Source of the DNA: Gammaproteobacteria bacterium
GTDB taxonomy: Bacteria > Pseudomonadota > Gammaproteobacteria > JAURND01
DNA: 64,000 nt
NCBI GenBank assembly: GCA_035546635.1
Contig: DASZWJ010000034.1
Span: 1 to 64,000 of the forward strand
Direction of reading: 5' to 3'
In this document: piece after piece, positions 18,221-27,312 of the stretch
How positions within the stretch are numbered: the first letter of the stretch is position 1
How the letters are laid out: every line of letters begins with the position of its first letter
The notes under the pieces: generated by a model
The model's input: only the letters and a program-made list of their open reading frames with translations
Told to the model about the DNA's origin: nothing
The model's database searches: none
Program-made: the position numbers and the translations under genes

Positions 18221-19043
18221 TTACAGTTAACAAGTCTTTAATTTGTGCATAATTCAATACCGGACCATCTTTACAAATAAATAATCCACCATATTGACAA
18301 TGTCCGCATTGGCCTATGGCACATTCCATATTGCGTTCCATACTTAAATAAATGCATTCCTCAGAAATCTGTTTTTTCAAAAAAGCTTTTGCCGCAGTTT
18401 CCATCATGATTTCAGGACCGCAGATCATGACCAGGGTATCTTCTGGATTGCATGATAAGGAATCAATCATGTCAGTGACACGACCTGTCTGAAAAGGCCA
18501 TGTGCTATCCGCTTGATCGGCTGAAATATGAATTTCAGTTTTGGGTAGCAGGTACCATTCTTTGTAACGTTGTGCGAAGATAAAATCACTGCTATGTTTA
18601 ATGCCTTGCAGAATTTTTAAACTTTTGTATTGAGATAAACGTTTAATAATATAATTAATCATTCCCATCACTGGGGCGCATCCCAACCCGCCGGTCACGA
18701 TAATGATCTCTTTGTTAATGGCCAATTCTAGTGGCCAACCACGTCCGTAAGGTCCGCGAATGCCAATAGTTTCTCCTACATTTAATTGCGCTAAGGCGTT
18801 GGTCACTCGACCTATGGCTCGTATAGTGTGCGTCAGTTCTCCTTGCATTTCAGGGTCGGAAACTATGGAGATAGCGACTTCGCCTACGCCAAATAAATAC
18901 AGCATATTAAACTGACCCGGTTTAAAACGATAACGTTTGTGCTGTTCGGCATCATTAAAACGCAGTTGTAAAGTAAATATCGTTGGTGACTCCTGCGTGC
19001 GCCCCACAATTTCTGCTGCATAGGGTAAATAAGCATCATGCAT
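18210..19043 (-). CDS. hydG: Hydrogenase gamma subunit, FAD/NAD(P)-binding oxidoreductase
   Basis: About 277 residues of the ferredoxin-NADP reductase-like family. The FAD domain comes first (FKPGQFNMLYL, AISIVSDP, GIRGPYGRGWPL), then the NAD(P) domain (IIVTGGLGCAPVMGMI, ICGPEIMM), and a C-terminal [2Fe-2S] loop CAIGQCGHCQYGGLFIC. It passes electrons between NAD(P)H and the Fe-S subunits. I prefer the ATG at 19043 (MHDAYLPYAAEIV); the frame also contains an in-frame GTG at 19073 that would overlap the beta-subunit gene by 20 bases. Confidence 0.9.
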   Translation of the reverse strand: MHDAYLPYAAEIVGRTQESPTIFTLQLRFNDAEQHKRYRFKPGQFNMLYLFGVGEVAISIVSDPEMQGELTHTIRAIGRVTNALAQLNVGETIGIRGPYGRGWPLELAINKEIIIVTGGLGCAPVMGMINYIIKRLSQYKSLKILQGIKHSSDFIFAQRYKEWYLLPKTEIHISADQADSTWPFQTGRVTDMIDSLSCNPEDTLVMICGPEIMMETAAKAFLKKQISEECIYLSMERNMECAIGQCGHCQYGGLFICKDGPVLNYAQIKDLLTVNGF

Positions 19044-19053
19044 AAAATTTACT

Positions 19054-20175
19054 TCACTTTTTGTTGGATTCACCGGAAATAGCGGCTAACTCCGCCGTCA
19101 AATCAATACCCACAGGGCACCAAGTGATACAACGTCCACAGCCGACACAACCACTGGAATCGAATTGATCGAACCAGCTGCCGACTTTATGTGTCAGCCA
19201 TTGCCGATAACGTTTACGCGTATCATCACGTAATACTTTGCCATTTAAGTAGCTATGCTCTGCGCTAAAACAAGAATCCCACATGCGTTCATGTGTAGAG
19301 TGACTCCGATCCATTGCAGGTTTATCACTTTCACTATGACAAAAACAAGTAGGGCATACGGAGGTACAATTGCCGCAGGACAGACAACGTTCTGCCACGT
19401 TTTCCCATTGTGGATGTTCTAAGCTTGAAAATAATAAATCGCGTAATCCTGACTTATTATCTAAAGGGATGCGTTTAGTCTGCATATCGGCTGCAGCTTT
19501 TACGCGTTCTTGGGCTTGGTTTAATTGTTGAGCATCTGCAAATGATAAAGTAAGAGGTTTTAGAATATTACGGCCGTTGTCGGTATGAGCCGAAATAATA
19601 AAACCTTCAGGTAATTCGGTGATTAATAAATCCTGGGAATGCGTGACTTCTGGGCCGGTACCCGCAGAGACACAGAAGCAATTTGCGGAAGAATAAGTGC
19701 AATTGATCGCAATGACAAATAATCGATCGCGACGGCTTTTATAACGTAAATCAGGATGCTGGGCCTGAATAAATACTTTGTCTTGTATGGCCATGCCAGC
19801 TAAATCACAGGCTCTTGCGCCGAAGATGGCGATAGGTTGTTCTTCTTCCGGTGTGGGTACAAATTCAAGTTTATCTTGTGCGTTGCGTTGGACTTTCCAT
19901 AAAATTTCTTGCGGTTTAAATAAAATCGGTTTTAGCGCTTGCGGTCCGTTGGCAAAGGCAAAGGCTTCATGTTGCGGAATTTTTTCTAAACGATATCCGC
20001 CTGGTGATTGTACATCGCGTATACCCCACGGTAATTGTTCAGCTTGAGATAAGGTGTCATAAATAATAGCGCCATCACGTACTTGAGGACCGATGCACTG
20101 GTATCCAGCTTGCGCTAAAGCATCTATCAAAAACTGCAACTGGGCTTGTGGTAAAAAGTAGAGGGTTTTTTCCAT
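19054..20175 (-). CDS. hydB: Hydrogenase beta subunit, [4Fe-4S] dicluster protein
   Basis: A 373-residue sulfhydrogenase beta-like subunit. The C-terminal half has two ferredoxin-type cluster motifs, [16 protein letters not shown] and [18 protein letters not shown]. The N-terminal half carries family segments such as [11 protein letters not shown], and its [10 protein letters not shown] may bind another cluster. It wires the flavin subunit to the hydrogenase core. A clear ribosome binding site AAGGAAAA precedes the ATG. The order beta-gamma-delta-alpha is the classical order of archaeal and bacterial group 3b operons. Confidence 0.9.
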   Translation of the reverse strand: MEKTLYFLPQAQLQFLIDALAQAGYQCIGPQVRDGAIIYDTLSQAEQLPWGIRDVQSPGGYRLEKIPQHEAFAFANGPQALKPILFKPQEILWKVQRNAQDKLEFVPTPEEEQPIAIFGARACDLAGMAIQDKVFIQAQHPDLRYKSRRDRLFVIAINCTYSSANCFCVSAGTGPEVTHSQDLLITELPEGFIISAHTDNGRNILKPLTLSFADAQQLNQAQERVKAAADMQTKRIPLDNKSGLRDLLFSSLEHPQWENVAERCLSCGNCTSVCPTCFCHSESDKPAMDRSHSTHERMWDSCFSAEHSYLNGKVLRDDTRKRYRQWLTHKVGSWFDQFDSSGCVGCGRCITWCPVGIDLTAELAAISGESNKK

Positions 20176-20238
20176 AATTTTCCTTTATTCCAATGTAACT
20201 GCTCACCCGATTTTTTCAAGAAGAGTGAGTCATTGTTT

Positions 20239-21303
20239 TCAGCAAATCCTAGGTAATTGTTCTCCTACCAACCAATCTACGTTACGCACGCCACCCAATT
20301 TAGTTTTTAACTGCACAAAATGCGGAGCGTCTTCTGTCACATGACCAATCACGGCAGCATGTTGACCTAAAGGATGCTGCTGCATGGCGTTAACTAACTG
20401 TTGACTTTCTTCTGGCGGACAAATAGCCACTAACTTCCCTTCATTGGCAATATAAAGTGGATCTAAACCGAATAACTCACAAGCGCCTGCCACTTCTTCG
20501 CGTATAGGTATTTTAGATTCTTCTAAATAAAATCCAAGCTCAGCTTGTGTCATCCATTCATTGAGTACTGTGGCGAGTCCACCGCGGGTTGGGTCACGTA
20601 GACAACGTAAATTTGGCGCAGCTGAAATCATCGTCGCTACTAAATCATGCAATGCCGCTGTATCGGAGGCTAAAGTAGTTTGGAATTGCAGATTATTGCG
20701 ATGTGCCATAATTGCCACACCATGATCGCCTAAAAATCCATTGATGATAATATGATCTTTGGGCTGAATTTTTTCTACAGAGAGATAAAGCCCATCTGGA
20801 ACAATACCTATGCCCGTGGTTGTGATAAACACTTTATCGCCTTTGCCGTGTTCAACAACTTTGGTGTCGCCGGCAATAATTGTAACATTAGCAGCTTGTG
20901 CAGATTCTGCCATAGAAATGACAATTTTTTCTAAATCTATTAAAGGTAAACCTTCTTCTAAAATAAAACTTGCGGTCAAATGCAAAGGAGTTGCGCCTGA
21001 CATGGCAATGTCATTGACCGTGCCATGCACTGCTAGGCTGCCAATGGTGCCGCCGGGGAAAAACAGTGGAGATACGACGTGTGCATCGGTCGTGATAACC
21101 AGGCGTCCTTGATTGACGGAAATACAAGCTTGATCGTCTTTTTTATCTAGCCAGGGGTTCTTAAATGCGGGAATAAATAATTGGTCAATCAGCTGCTGCA
21201 TGGCGCGGCCACCGCTGCCATGGGTTAGGTCAATTTTTCCATTATTAATATCCAAACGCGGACTGAGATTTTTTTTAGTGGATATTTTCTTGGTAACTTC
21301 CAT
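20239..21303 (-). CDS. hypE: Hydrogenase expression/formation protein HypE
   Basis: A 354-residue PurM-like ATP-dependent dehydratase that turns the carbamoyl group received from HypF into a thiocyanate on its C-terminal Cys, the source of the cyanide ligands. The protein ends EQLPRIC, with the required terminal Cys after PRI. Early motifs TDAHVVSPLFFPGG and TVNDIAMSGATP are the ATP-binding region. The Shine-Dalgarno AGGAA precedes the ATG. The resemblance to SelD is fold-level; the hyp context and PRIC tail decide the call. Confidence 0.95.
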   Translation of the reverse strand: MEVTKKISTKKNLSPRLDINNGKIDLTHGSGGRAMQQLIDQLFIPAFKNPWLDKKDDQACISVNQGRLVITTDAHVVSPLFFPGGTIGSLAVHGTVNDIAMSGATPLHLTASFILEEGLPLIDLEKIVISMAESAQAANVTIIAGDTKVVEHGKGDKVFITTTGIGIVPDGLYLSVEKIQPKDHIIINGFLGDHGVAIMAHRNNLQFQTTLASDTAALHDLVATMISAAPNLRCLRDPTRGGLATVLNEWMTQAELGFYLEESKIPIREEVAGACELFGLDPLYIANEGKLVAICPPEESQQLVNAMQQHPLGQHAAVIGHVTEDAPHFVQLKTKLGGVRNVDWLVGEQLPRIC

Positions 21304-21321
21304 TTGTTATTCCTGTATCGG

Positions 21322-22644
21322 TTAAATAAACCCCAAATTTTTCGCTTGTTCCATGAGCGCAGTTCTAAATGTTGGATGAGCGATTTCAATTAATGCGAGC
21401 GTTCTTTCGGTCACAGATTTGCCGCGTAAATTGGCGATGCCATATTCGGTAACCACATACTGAATATCAGCTCTGGGGTCGGTAGTTGGACCCTCTAAAT
21501 AAGGTACAATACGTGAAATACTAGCATTTTGCGCAGTAGAATAAGCAGCTAATATGGATTTGCCATTTTTTGATAACTGCGCGCCACGAATAAAATCCAG
21601 TTGACCGCCAGGCGCACTGTATTGCCTTTTGCCAATGCTTTCAGCATTGACTTGGCCAGCAAAATCAATTTCTAGAAAACCATTGATGGAAATGACATTA
21701 TCATTTTGACTGATGACTAAGGGATTATTCACATAATTGACCGGGTAGATTTCCATACTGGCATTATGATTTAAAAAGTCGTAGACGTATTTATCACCGC
21801 GAGCAAATGTATAAACATTTTTATACTGATTAATATTTTTGTACTTATTGGTAATGGCACCGCTTTGTAATAAATCAATCAATCCGTTACTGATTAATTC
21901 AGTATGTAATCCCAGGCCACGATGGTGATGTAAAGCCTGACATACTGCATTGGGCACACCGCCAATCCCCACTTGTAGGGTGGCGCGATCTGGTATTAAA
22001 GTAATGATGAGCTGACTGATTTTCTGATCTAATTCCGTGATGGGTTTGGCGTAAGTTTCTGGCAAGGGATTAGCGCTTTCGACAATGGCATCAATTTCTG
22101 AAATGTGTAGACAAGAATCACCATAAACCCTTGGCATATGCGGATTGACTTCGACAATCAAGGTTTTGGCACTGCGCGCGGTCAATAAGGTGTAATCGTT
22201 ATTGGTGCCGCAACTGAATAATCCTGATTTATCCATGGGTGAGACCATGAGGATAAAAGCTTCTATGCCTATTTCTGCTAAAATATTTGGCACAGAACTG
22301 AAATTCCCAGGGACATAATAGACGGTTTTTTTGTTTTCTAGTTTGCCTTTTGCTAATAATGCTCTTTCTGTTGCACCGATAAAAAAAGAATGGGGGCGAA
22401 TTCTATCCATGTATTCGTATTTAAAAATAGTTTCTCGCGAGGCCTGTTCGGAGTGCATATAATAAACATTGAGTTGTTCAACAGCGTCGCTGCCAGTAGA
22501 TTTCAATCTTCTTTCAAGGGCTTTAAGTAGTTCAGGTGGCTCACTGACTGCCATACCCATAGACAAATTGCCGCGTTTAGGTAGCAATTGTACGGCTTGA
22601 TCGGGGTTCAGCAGTTTTGCCTGATATTCAGCGGTATAGCTCAT
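21322..22644 (-). CDS. Acetyl-CoA hydrolase/4-hydroxybutyrate CoA-transferase family protein
   Basis: A 440-residue class I CoA-transferase of the acetyl-CoA hydrolase/Cat2 type, which moves CoA between acyl-CoA and a carboxylate such as acetate, butyrate or 4-hydroxybutyrate. Recognisable segments: LQVGIGGVPNAVCQAL, LGLHTELISNGLIDLL, the loop INGFLEIDFAGQVNAESIG with the likely catalytic Glu, GGQLDFIRGAQLSKNGKSI and VVTEYGIANLRGKS. The ATG at 22644 overlaps the hypD stop as ATGA and has a strong GGAGAG site, so it is coupled to hypD. The longer open frame from 22710 is rejected. A CoA-transferase between hypD and hypE is not part of the standard hydrogenase set. Confidence 0.85.
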   Translation of the reverse strand: MSYTAEYQAKLLNPDQAVQLLPKRGNLSMGMAVSEPPELLKALERRLKSTGSDAVEQLNVYYMHSEQASRETIFKYEYMDRIRPHSFFIGATERALLAKGKLENKKTVYYVPGNFSSVPNILAEIGIEAFILMVSPMDKSGLFSCGTNNDYTLLTARSAKTLIVEVNPHMPRVYGDSCLHISEIDAIVESANPLPETYAKPITELDQKISQLIITLIPDRATLQVGIGGVPNAVCQALHHHRGLGLHTELISNGLIDLLQSGAITNKYKNINQYKNVYTFARGDKYVYDFLNHNASMEIYPVNYVNNPLVISQNDNVISINGFLEIDFAGQVNAESIGKRQYSAPGGQLDFIRGAQLSKNGKSILAAYSTAQNASISRIVPYLEGPTTDPRADIQYVVTEYGIANLRGKSVTERTLALIEIAHPTFRTALMEQAKNLGFI

Positions 22645-23765
22645 CTGATTCTCTCCTTGATTCCATAGGCATAGACGGCAGCGCAGGCGCCTTCTGCAGA
22701 AACCATACACGATCCCAGTGGATTTTCCGGTGTGCAGACTTTAACAAATAATTTGCACTGAGTGGGTTTTTTGATGCCACGTAATACGGCAGCGCACTCG
22801 CAACCTTTATGTTCCTTGGCAGTTACTTGGGTAGGTAGAGCGAAGCGTTTTTCAGCATCAAAATCAGCATATTTTTGTTTTATTTGTAATGCACTATGTG
22901 GAATTTTACCTAAACCCCGCCATTCGAAGCTACTTCGTAATTCAAAGACTTCTTGCATAACGGATTGCGATAACAAATTGCCTTGTGCATTCACTGCGCG
23001 TGTATATTGGTTTTCAATTTCATGCTTACCGGTGTTGATTTGCTGAATTAACATTAAAATCGATTGCAAAACATCCAGGGGTTCAAATCCAGAAATCACG
23101 ATGGGCTTTTTATACTGCCGGCTAATATCCGCATAAGCCTGGCTGCCAATGATAATGCTGACATGTGCTGGACCGATCAACCCGTCTAAATCAATTGGCT
23201 GTTCGGTTTTTGGAATCGCTAAAAGCGCAGTCATGGCCACTGGGGTTAATACATGATTGCATAAGACACTGAAGTTAGTTAGCTGCTCAGCAAAAGCTTG
23301 CACAATGGCGATAGCGGTCGGCGGTGTAGTGGTTTCAAACCCAATAGCAAAAAAAATCACATTGTGTTTGGGATTTTGTCGAGCAATGTTTAAAGCATCA
23401 TCGACAGAATAGACCATGCGGACATCCGCACCATCGGCTTTGGCTTTCAATAGACTCACTTGTGAAGAGCCTGGCACGCGCAGCATATCCCCATAGCTAC
23501 AAAGAATCGTCTGCGGCAATTTGGCTAAAGCGATGACTTGGTCGATTCTCGTGATGGGTAATACACAAACGGGACAGCCTGGACCGTGAATCAATTCGAC
23601 ATTAGCGGGCAATAAATCTGGGATGCCGTAGCGGTGGATGGTGTGGGTATGGCCGCCGCAGAATTCCATGAATTGATAGCGCCGTTCTGGATTGGCTAGT
23701 AGATTAATTTTTTGCGATAAAACTTGCGCTAACTGTTCACTGCGAAACTCATCGATATAACGCAT
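22641..23765 (-). CDS. hypD: Hydrogenase maturation protein HypD
   Basis: A 374-residue Fe-S scaffold protein that, with HypC, holds the iron while CN and CO ligands are attached. It has the family motifs FCGGHTHTIHRYG, HGPGCPVCVLP and IGFETTTPPTA, and the C-terminal cluster cysteines around KGCECAAVLRG and the ENPLGSCMVSAEGACAA end. Its start overlaps the HypC stop by one base (TGATG), and its stop overlaps the CoA-transferase start. Confidence 0.95.
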   Translation of the reverse strand: MRYIDEFRSEQLAQVLSQKINLLANPERRYQFMEFCGGHTHTIHRYGIPDLLPANVELIHGPGCPVCVLPITRIDQVIALAKLPQTILCSYGDMLRVPGSSQVSLLKAKADGADVRMVYSVDDALNIARQNPKHNVIFFAIGFETTTPPTAIAIVQAFAEQLTNFSVLCNHVLTPVAMTALLAIPKTEQPIDLDGLIGPAHVSIIIGSQAYADISRQYKKPIVISGFEPLDVLQSILMLIQQINTGKHEIENQYTRAVNAQGNLLSQSVMQEVFELRSSFEWRGLGKIPHSALQIKQKYADFDAEKRFALPTQVTAKEHKGCECAAVLRGIKKPTQCKLFVKVCTPENPLGSCMVSAEGACAAVYAYGIKERIR

Positions 23766-23986
23766 CAGGTGTTTACCCCTATTTCGGCAAATAAGGCTAA
23801 GGTTTTTTGCGCTTCTATTTCATTAAGGCGCGTTAGAGCGAAACCTACGTGAATAATCACATAATCTCCTTCAGCGACCTGATCGAGTAAAATAACTGAA
23901 ATTTCTCTTTCAATGCCCCCTAAATTCACGATGGCTCTTTGCTGGGGTAAGATTTTGGTTATTTTTGCGGGAAGTGCTAAACACAT
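23765..23986 (-). CDS. hypC: Hydrogenase chaperone HypC
   Basis: A 73-residue HypC/HupF chaperone. I start it at 23986 so that the protein begins MCLALPAKI: the Cys at position 2 is essential for iron binding and for contacting HypD and the large subunit. The OB-fold pattern (VNLGGIEREISVILL, then GDYVIIHVGFALTRL) is typical. The start lies inside the hypF 3' end (10-base overlap). Confidence 0.95.
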   Translation of the reverse strand: MCLALPAKITKILPQQRAIVNLGGIEREISVILLDQVAEGDYVIIHVGFALTRLNEIEAQKTLALFAEIGVNT

Positions 23987-26217
23987 GATAATCCTGCTAT
24001 CCATGCTTGACCTAAGGAAATGCCGGCATCATTCGGCGGCGCTTTTTTAGAAAATAATACTTTGATGTGGGAGGCGGTCAGTAATTGCACCAAGCCTTCG
24101 GTGAGAATTTTATTTAGAAAACAACCCCCACTCAATAAAACGGTATTCATGTGTGTTCTCTTTGACCAAGTCACCACCCAATCATGCAAAGCTGCAATCA
24201 GTGTACCATGAAATAAGTTAGCACCCGTCATTGCGTCTAAAGTGATAAGTTGTTTAAGCAGGGGTAAGAGGTTCAACATGCGACCTTCAATCAGCCAGCC
24301 CTGGGGCAAGACTTGCGGCTTTGTAACCAGACTCTCCAGTTTCATTGCTGCTTGCCCCTCGTACTGCGAGGTAAGATGTACGCCTAGCAAGGCGCAAGCT
24401 GCATCAAACAAGCGTCCACAACTACTGGTTAGAGGTATATTGGTTGAGTTTTTTAATAGCTGGATTAGCAAAGGCACATCAGCGTGTTGGATAGATTGGC
24501 TGATTGTTTGGGAATCAAATCCTAGGCTGTAAAGAGCGCTTACTCCCATGCGCCAAGGTTGTTTAGCGGCTTGTTCCCCGCCAGGTAGCGGTAAGGGTTT
24601 GAAGCCGGCTAAGTGTTGGCACTGGGTATGCTTTAACAACATCAGTTCTCCTCCCCAATTTTCGCCAAGTATACCATAGCCGTGACCGTCCAAAGCTAAT
24701 CCTAAGACGGGTTCTTGGATATGATGTTCGGCAGCGGTAGCGGCCAAATGCGCGTGATGATGCAGTATTTTCAAAGTCGGTAGGCCGTACTGTTCAGCAA
24801 AGCGGCTGGAATATAAATCGGGATGTGAATCATGGCCAATGCATTCTGGCCGCACATTTAAAAATTTAAGTAAGTGATGAATAGTCTCATGGAAAAATTG
24901 GATGGTGGATTTATTGTTTAAATCGCCAATATGCTGCGATAAGAAGGCTTCATCATTCCGCGTGATACATATAGTATTTTTAAGATAAGCACCCACCGCC
25001 AGAGTAGAAGGTATGGCGCAAGCTAATGGAATACTCGTAGGTACAAATCCGCGCGCACGACGAATAAAGAAGGGCGTTTGGTTTATGATTTTTAGCACGG
25101 AATCATCGGCTCGTGTCACGATAGGGCGATTATAAGCGACGATATCATCAGCGATTGCGGTTAATTCTTGCGTGGCTTGTATATCTTCAATGATGAGTGG
25201 ATTGCCTGAGGTATTGGCGCTGGTGACAATCAATGCGATTGCATTTGCTTCTTCTAGCCAAGTAGTTGAATGGGTTGCGGCGGCACTCAAGGCATGGAAA
25301 AGAAGATAGTGGAATGCGGTATACGGTAACATGACGCCGATATGTGCTAAGTCTGGGGCGATAAGGTTAGATAATGATGGCGCGCCTAGGCTATTTACTT
25401 TTTTCCGCAATAAGACGATTGGCCGCATGGGGCTTGTTAGTAATTTTTCCTCGGTAGAATTATATTCTGCAAACAATTGAATTGAACTCACATTCAGCAT
25501 CATCAATGCTAAAGGTTTTGCTTTTCGTTGTTTTCTTGCGCGCAAACGGGCAATGGTCTTTTCATTGTGCGCATCTAGTATGAGTTGATAACCGCCTATT
25601 CCTTTGATGGCGATGATTTCTCCTTGCTTGATCCTGGAGGCAATATTTTCGATGGAGTTAGAAAATTGCGGACCACAAGCAGGGCAAGCAATGGGTTCAG
25701 CATGATAACGACGATTTTCGGGATTATGATAGTCTTGTTGGCAGGGAGCGCAAAGTGCAAATGACTTCATGGCAGTATCATGGCGATCATAGGGAAGGTT
25801 TTCTGCAATGGTTAGCCGTGGACCGCAGTGGCTGCAATTTAAGAAAGGATAATGGTAAAAACGACTTTTTCGATCAAACAATTCCGACAAACAATCAGCG
25901 CAGATAGCCGCATCCGGCGGAATAATGGTATTGGTTTGCCCTTTCTCACTGCTAATAATTGCAAAGTCGCTTTCATAGGGTATTAAAGGTATAGTGCAGG
26001 TTTTAATAGAATGGATTTTAGCTAATGTTGGCAAATTGGCTAATAAAGTTTCAGGTAATTTTGAAGCTAAGTGTCCTTGCGCTTGTAGGGTAATACCTTG
26101 GGCATCATTGCGAACCCATCCTGATAATTTTAACTGCTGGGCAATTTGATAAATGTATGGGCGAAAGCCAACGCCTTGTACTTGGCCGCTAATTTGTATT
26201 TGTATTCTTTGCAGCAT
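23977..26217 (-). CDS. hypF: Carbamoyltransferase HypF
   Basis: A 746-residue enzyme that uses carbamoyl phosphate to carbamoylate the HypE C-terminal Cys. All expected domains are present: acylphosphatase-like (ISGQVQGVGFRPYIYQIA), two zinc-finger pairs (CADCL...CSHCG and CAPCQ...CPACG), a YrdC-like domain (GEIIAIKGIGGYQLILDAHN), and a C-terminal Kae1-like domain (HHHAHLAATAAEH, ALDGHGYG, LSGGCFLNK). Length is normal. It overlaps hypB by 29 bases. Confidence 0.95.
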   Translation of the reverse strand: MLQRIQIQISGQVQGVGFRPYIYQIAQQLKLSGWVRNDAQGITLQAQGHLASKLPETLLANLPTLAKIHSIKTCTIPLIPYESDFAIISSEKGQTNTIIPPDAAICADCLSELFDRKSRFYHYPFLNCSHCGPRLTIAENLPYDRHDTAMKSFALCAPCQQDYHNPENRRYHAEPIACPACGPQFSNSIENIASRIKQGEIIAIKGIGGYQLILDAHNEKTIARLRARKQRKAKPLALMMLNVSSIQLFAEYNSTEEKLLTSPMRPIVLLRKKVNSLGAPSLSNLIAPDLAHIGVMLPYTAFHYLLFHALSAAATHSTTWLEEANAIALIVTSANTSGNPLIIEDIQATQELTAIADDIVAYNRPIVTRADDSVLKIINQTPFFIRRARGFVPTSIPLACAIPSTLAVGAYLKNTICITRNDEAFLSQHIGDLNNKSTIQFFHETIHHLLKFLNVRPECIGHDSHPDLYSSRFAEQYGLPTLKILHHHAHLAATAAEHHIQEPVLGLALDGHGYGILGENWGGELMLLKHTQCQHLAGFKPLPLPGGEQAAKQPWRMGVSALYSLGFDSQTISQSIQHADVPLLIQLLKNSTNIPLTSSCGRLFDAACALLGVHLTSQYEGQAAMKLESLVTKPQVLPQGWLIEGRMLNLLPLLKQLITLDAMTGANLFHGTLIAALHDWVVTWSKRTHMNTVLLSGGCFLNKILTEGLVQLLTASHIKVLFSKKAPPNDAGISLGQAWIAGLSCV

Positions 26218-26947
26218 GTTCTTGTGTATCCCATGTCTCTTTTAACCATTGATACCAGTTAACCAGGTTTTCCTCAGTTTTAGTCGATACGCTGATAATT
26301 TGGGTTTTGGGATTAATTTGCTTAATAAATTCACAGCATTGCTTTAGGTCAAAATCCACATAAGGTAATAAATCGATTTTAGATAGGATCACTGCATCGG
26401 CATGATGGAACATATAGGGATATTTAAGCGGTTTGTCTGTGCCTTCAGTCACTGAAAGAATAATGATTTTATAGGCTTCTCCCAAGTCAAATAGCGCAGG
26501 GCAAACCAAATTACCGACATTTTCGATAAATAAAATTGAAGAGGATGGCAAATTAAACTCATCGAGTGCATGGTGAATGCTATGGGCGTCCAAGTGGCAG
26601 CTTTTGCCGGTATTAATCTGTCTTGCAGGGATATTTAATTCGGTAAAGCGCTTAGCATCATGATCGGTTTGCTGATCGCCAACGATGACATAAAAAGGCA
26701 AGGTATTTTTTAGATCGGCAATGGTTTTGGTTAATAAAGTGGTTTTTCCAGCACCGGGGCTGGACATGACATTGAAGGTTAAAATATTCTGCTGTTGTAG
26801 ATAATTTCTATTGCTTACAGCCAGGGCGTTATTGGCAGCTAAGATGTCTTGTTCGATTAATACTTGGTTTAGTTCATGGTGATGATTATGAGAATGATTT
26901 GTATCATGGTGCAATTCGTTGCTGCTGCACCCGCAAATTCCGCACAT
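26189..26947 (-). CDS. hypB: Nickel-inserting GTPase HypB
   Basis: A 252-residue GTPase that delivers nickel to the large subunit together with HypA. The N-terminus has the high-affinity nickel motif CGICGCS and a His-rich stretch HHDTNHSHNHHHE that can store nickel. The Walker A is SSPGAGKTT, followed by VGDQQTDHDAKR, IENVGNLVCP with the metal-site Cys, and LSKIDLLPY for guanine specificity. The start codon overlaps the hypA stop by one base. Confidence 0.95.
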   Translation of the reverse strand: MCGICGCSSNELHHDTNHSHNHHHELNQVLIEQDILAANNALAVSNRNYLQQQNILTFNVMSSPGAGKTTLLTKTIADLKNTLPFYVIVGDQQTDHDAKRFTELNIPARQINTGKSCHLDAHSIHHALDEFNLPSSSILFIENVGNLVCPALFDLGEAYKIIILSVTEGTDKPLKYPYMFHHADAVILSKIDLLPYVDFDLKQCCEFIKQINPKTQIISVSTKTEENLVNWYQWLKETWDTQEHAAKNTNTN

Positions 26948-27288
26948 TATTCTACCTCCATTGATTTAACACGCAATTCTTGTCCAGCAATAATTTTCAA
27001 GGAAAAATTACCACAAAGGGTACAAGGTTGATAGTAAGATGATATCCTGATGACTTGTTGACATGTCTCGCAAAAAGCTTGTCCCAAGATGGTAATCATA
27101 TTCAGTTGGGATTTTTCTAAAATGGTAGCTTTTTTTATAACATTAAAATTAAACAAAAATGTAGCAGATTCTACTGCGATTAATTCGCCGATCTCGATAT
27201 GAATTATTTTTATAGACTTTCCGGCGAGTTGCTCGGCATGATTTAAAATAATGGCTACCATGTTTTTGCAAAGCGATAATTCATGCAT
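26947..27288 (-). CDS. hypA: Nickel-binding protein HypA
   Basis: A 113-residue nickel metallochaperone. The N-terminal MHE supplies the nickel ligand His2, and the zinc site is CETCQQ...PCTLCGN. The protein begins the hyp block and is separated by 24 bases from the upstream nickel transporter gene. Confidence 0.95.
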   Translation of the reverse strand: MHELSLCKNMVAIILNHAEQLAGKSIKIIHIEIGELIAVESATFLFNFNVIKKATILEKSQLNMITILGQAFCETCQQVIRISSYYQPCTLCGNFSLKIIAGQELRVKSMEVE

Positions 27289-27312
27289 GACACTATCAAC
27301 CTCTTTGTAAGC

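Noticed and set aside
20239-21303. Selenophosphate synthetase (SelD) reading of the PurM-like gene, with TGA at 6245 as selenocysteine
   Set aside because: The gene ends in the HypE-specific PRIC and lies in a hyp operon. No selA, selB or tRNA-Sec was seen, so the TGA in the kinase is better read as a nonsense mutation.
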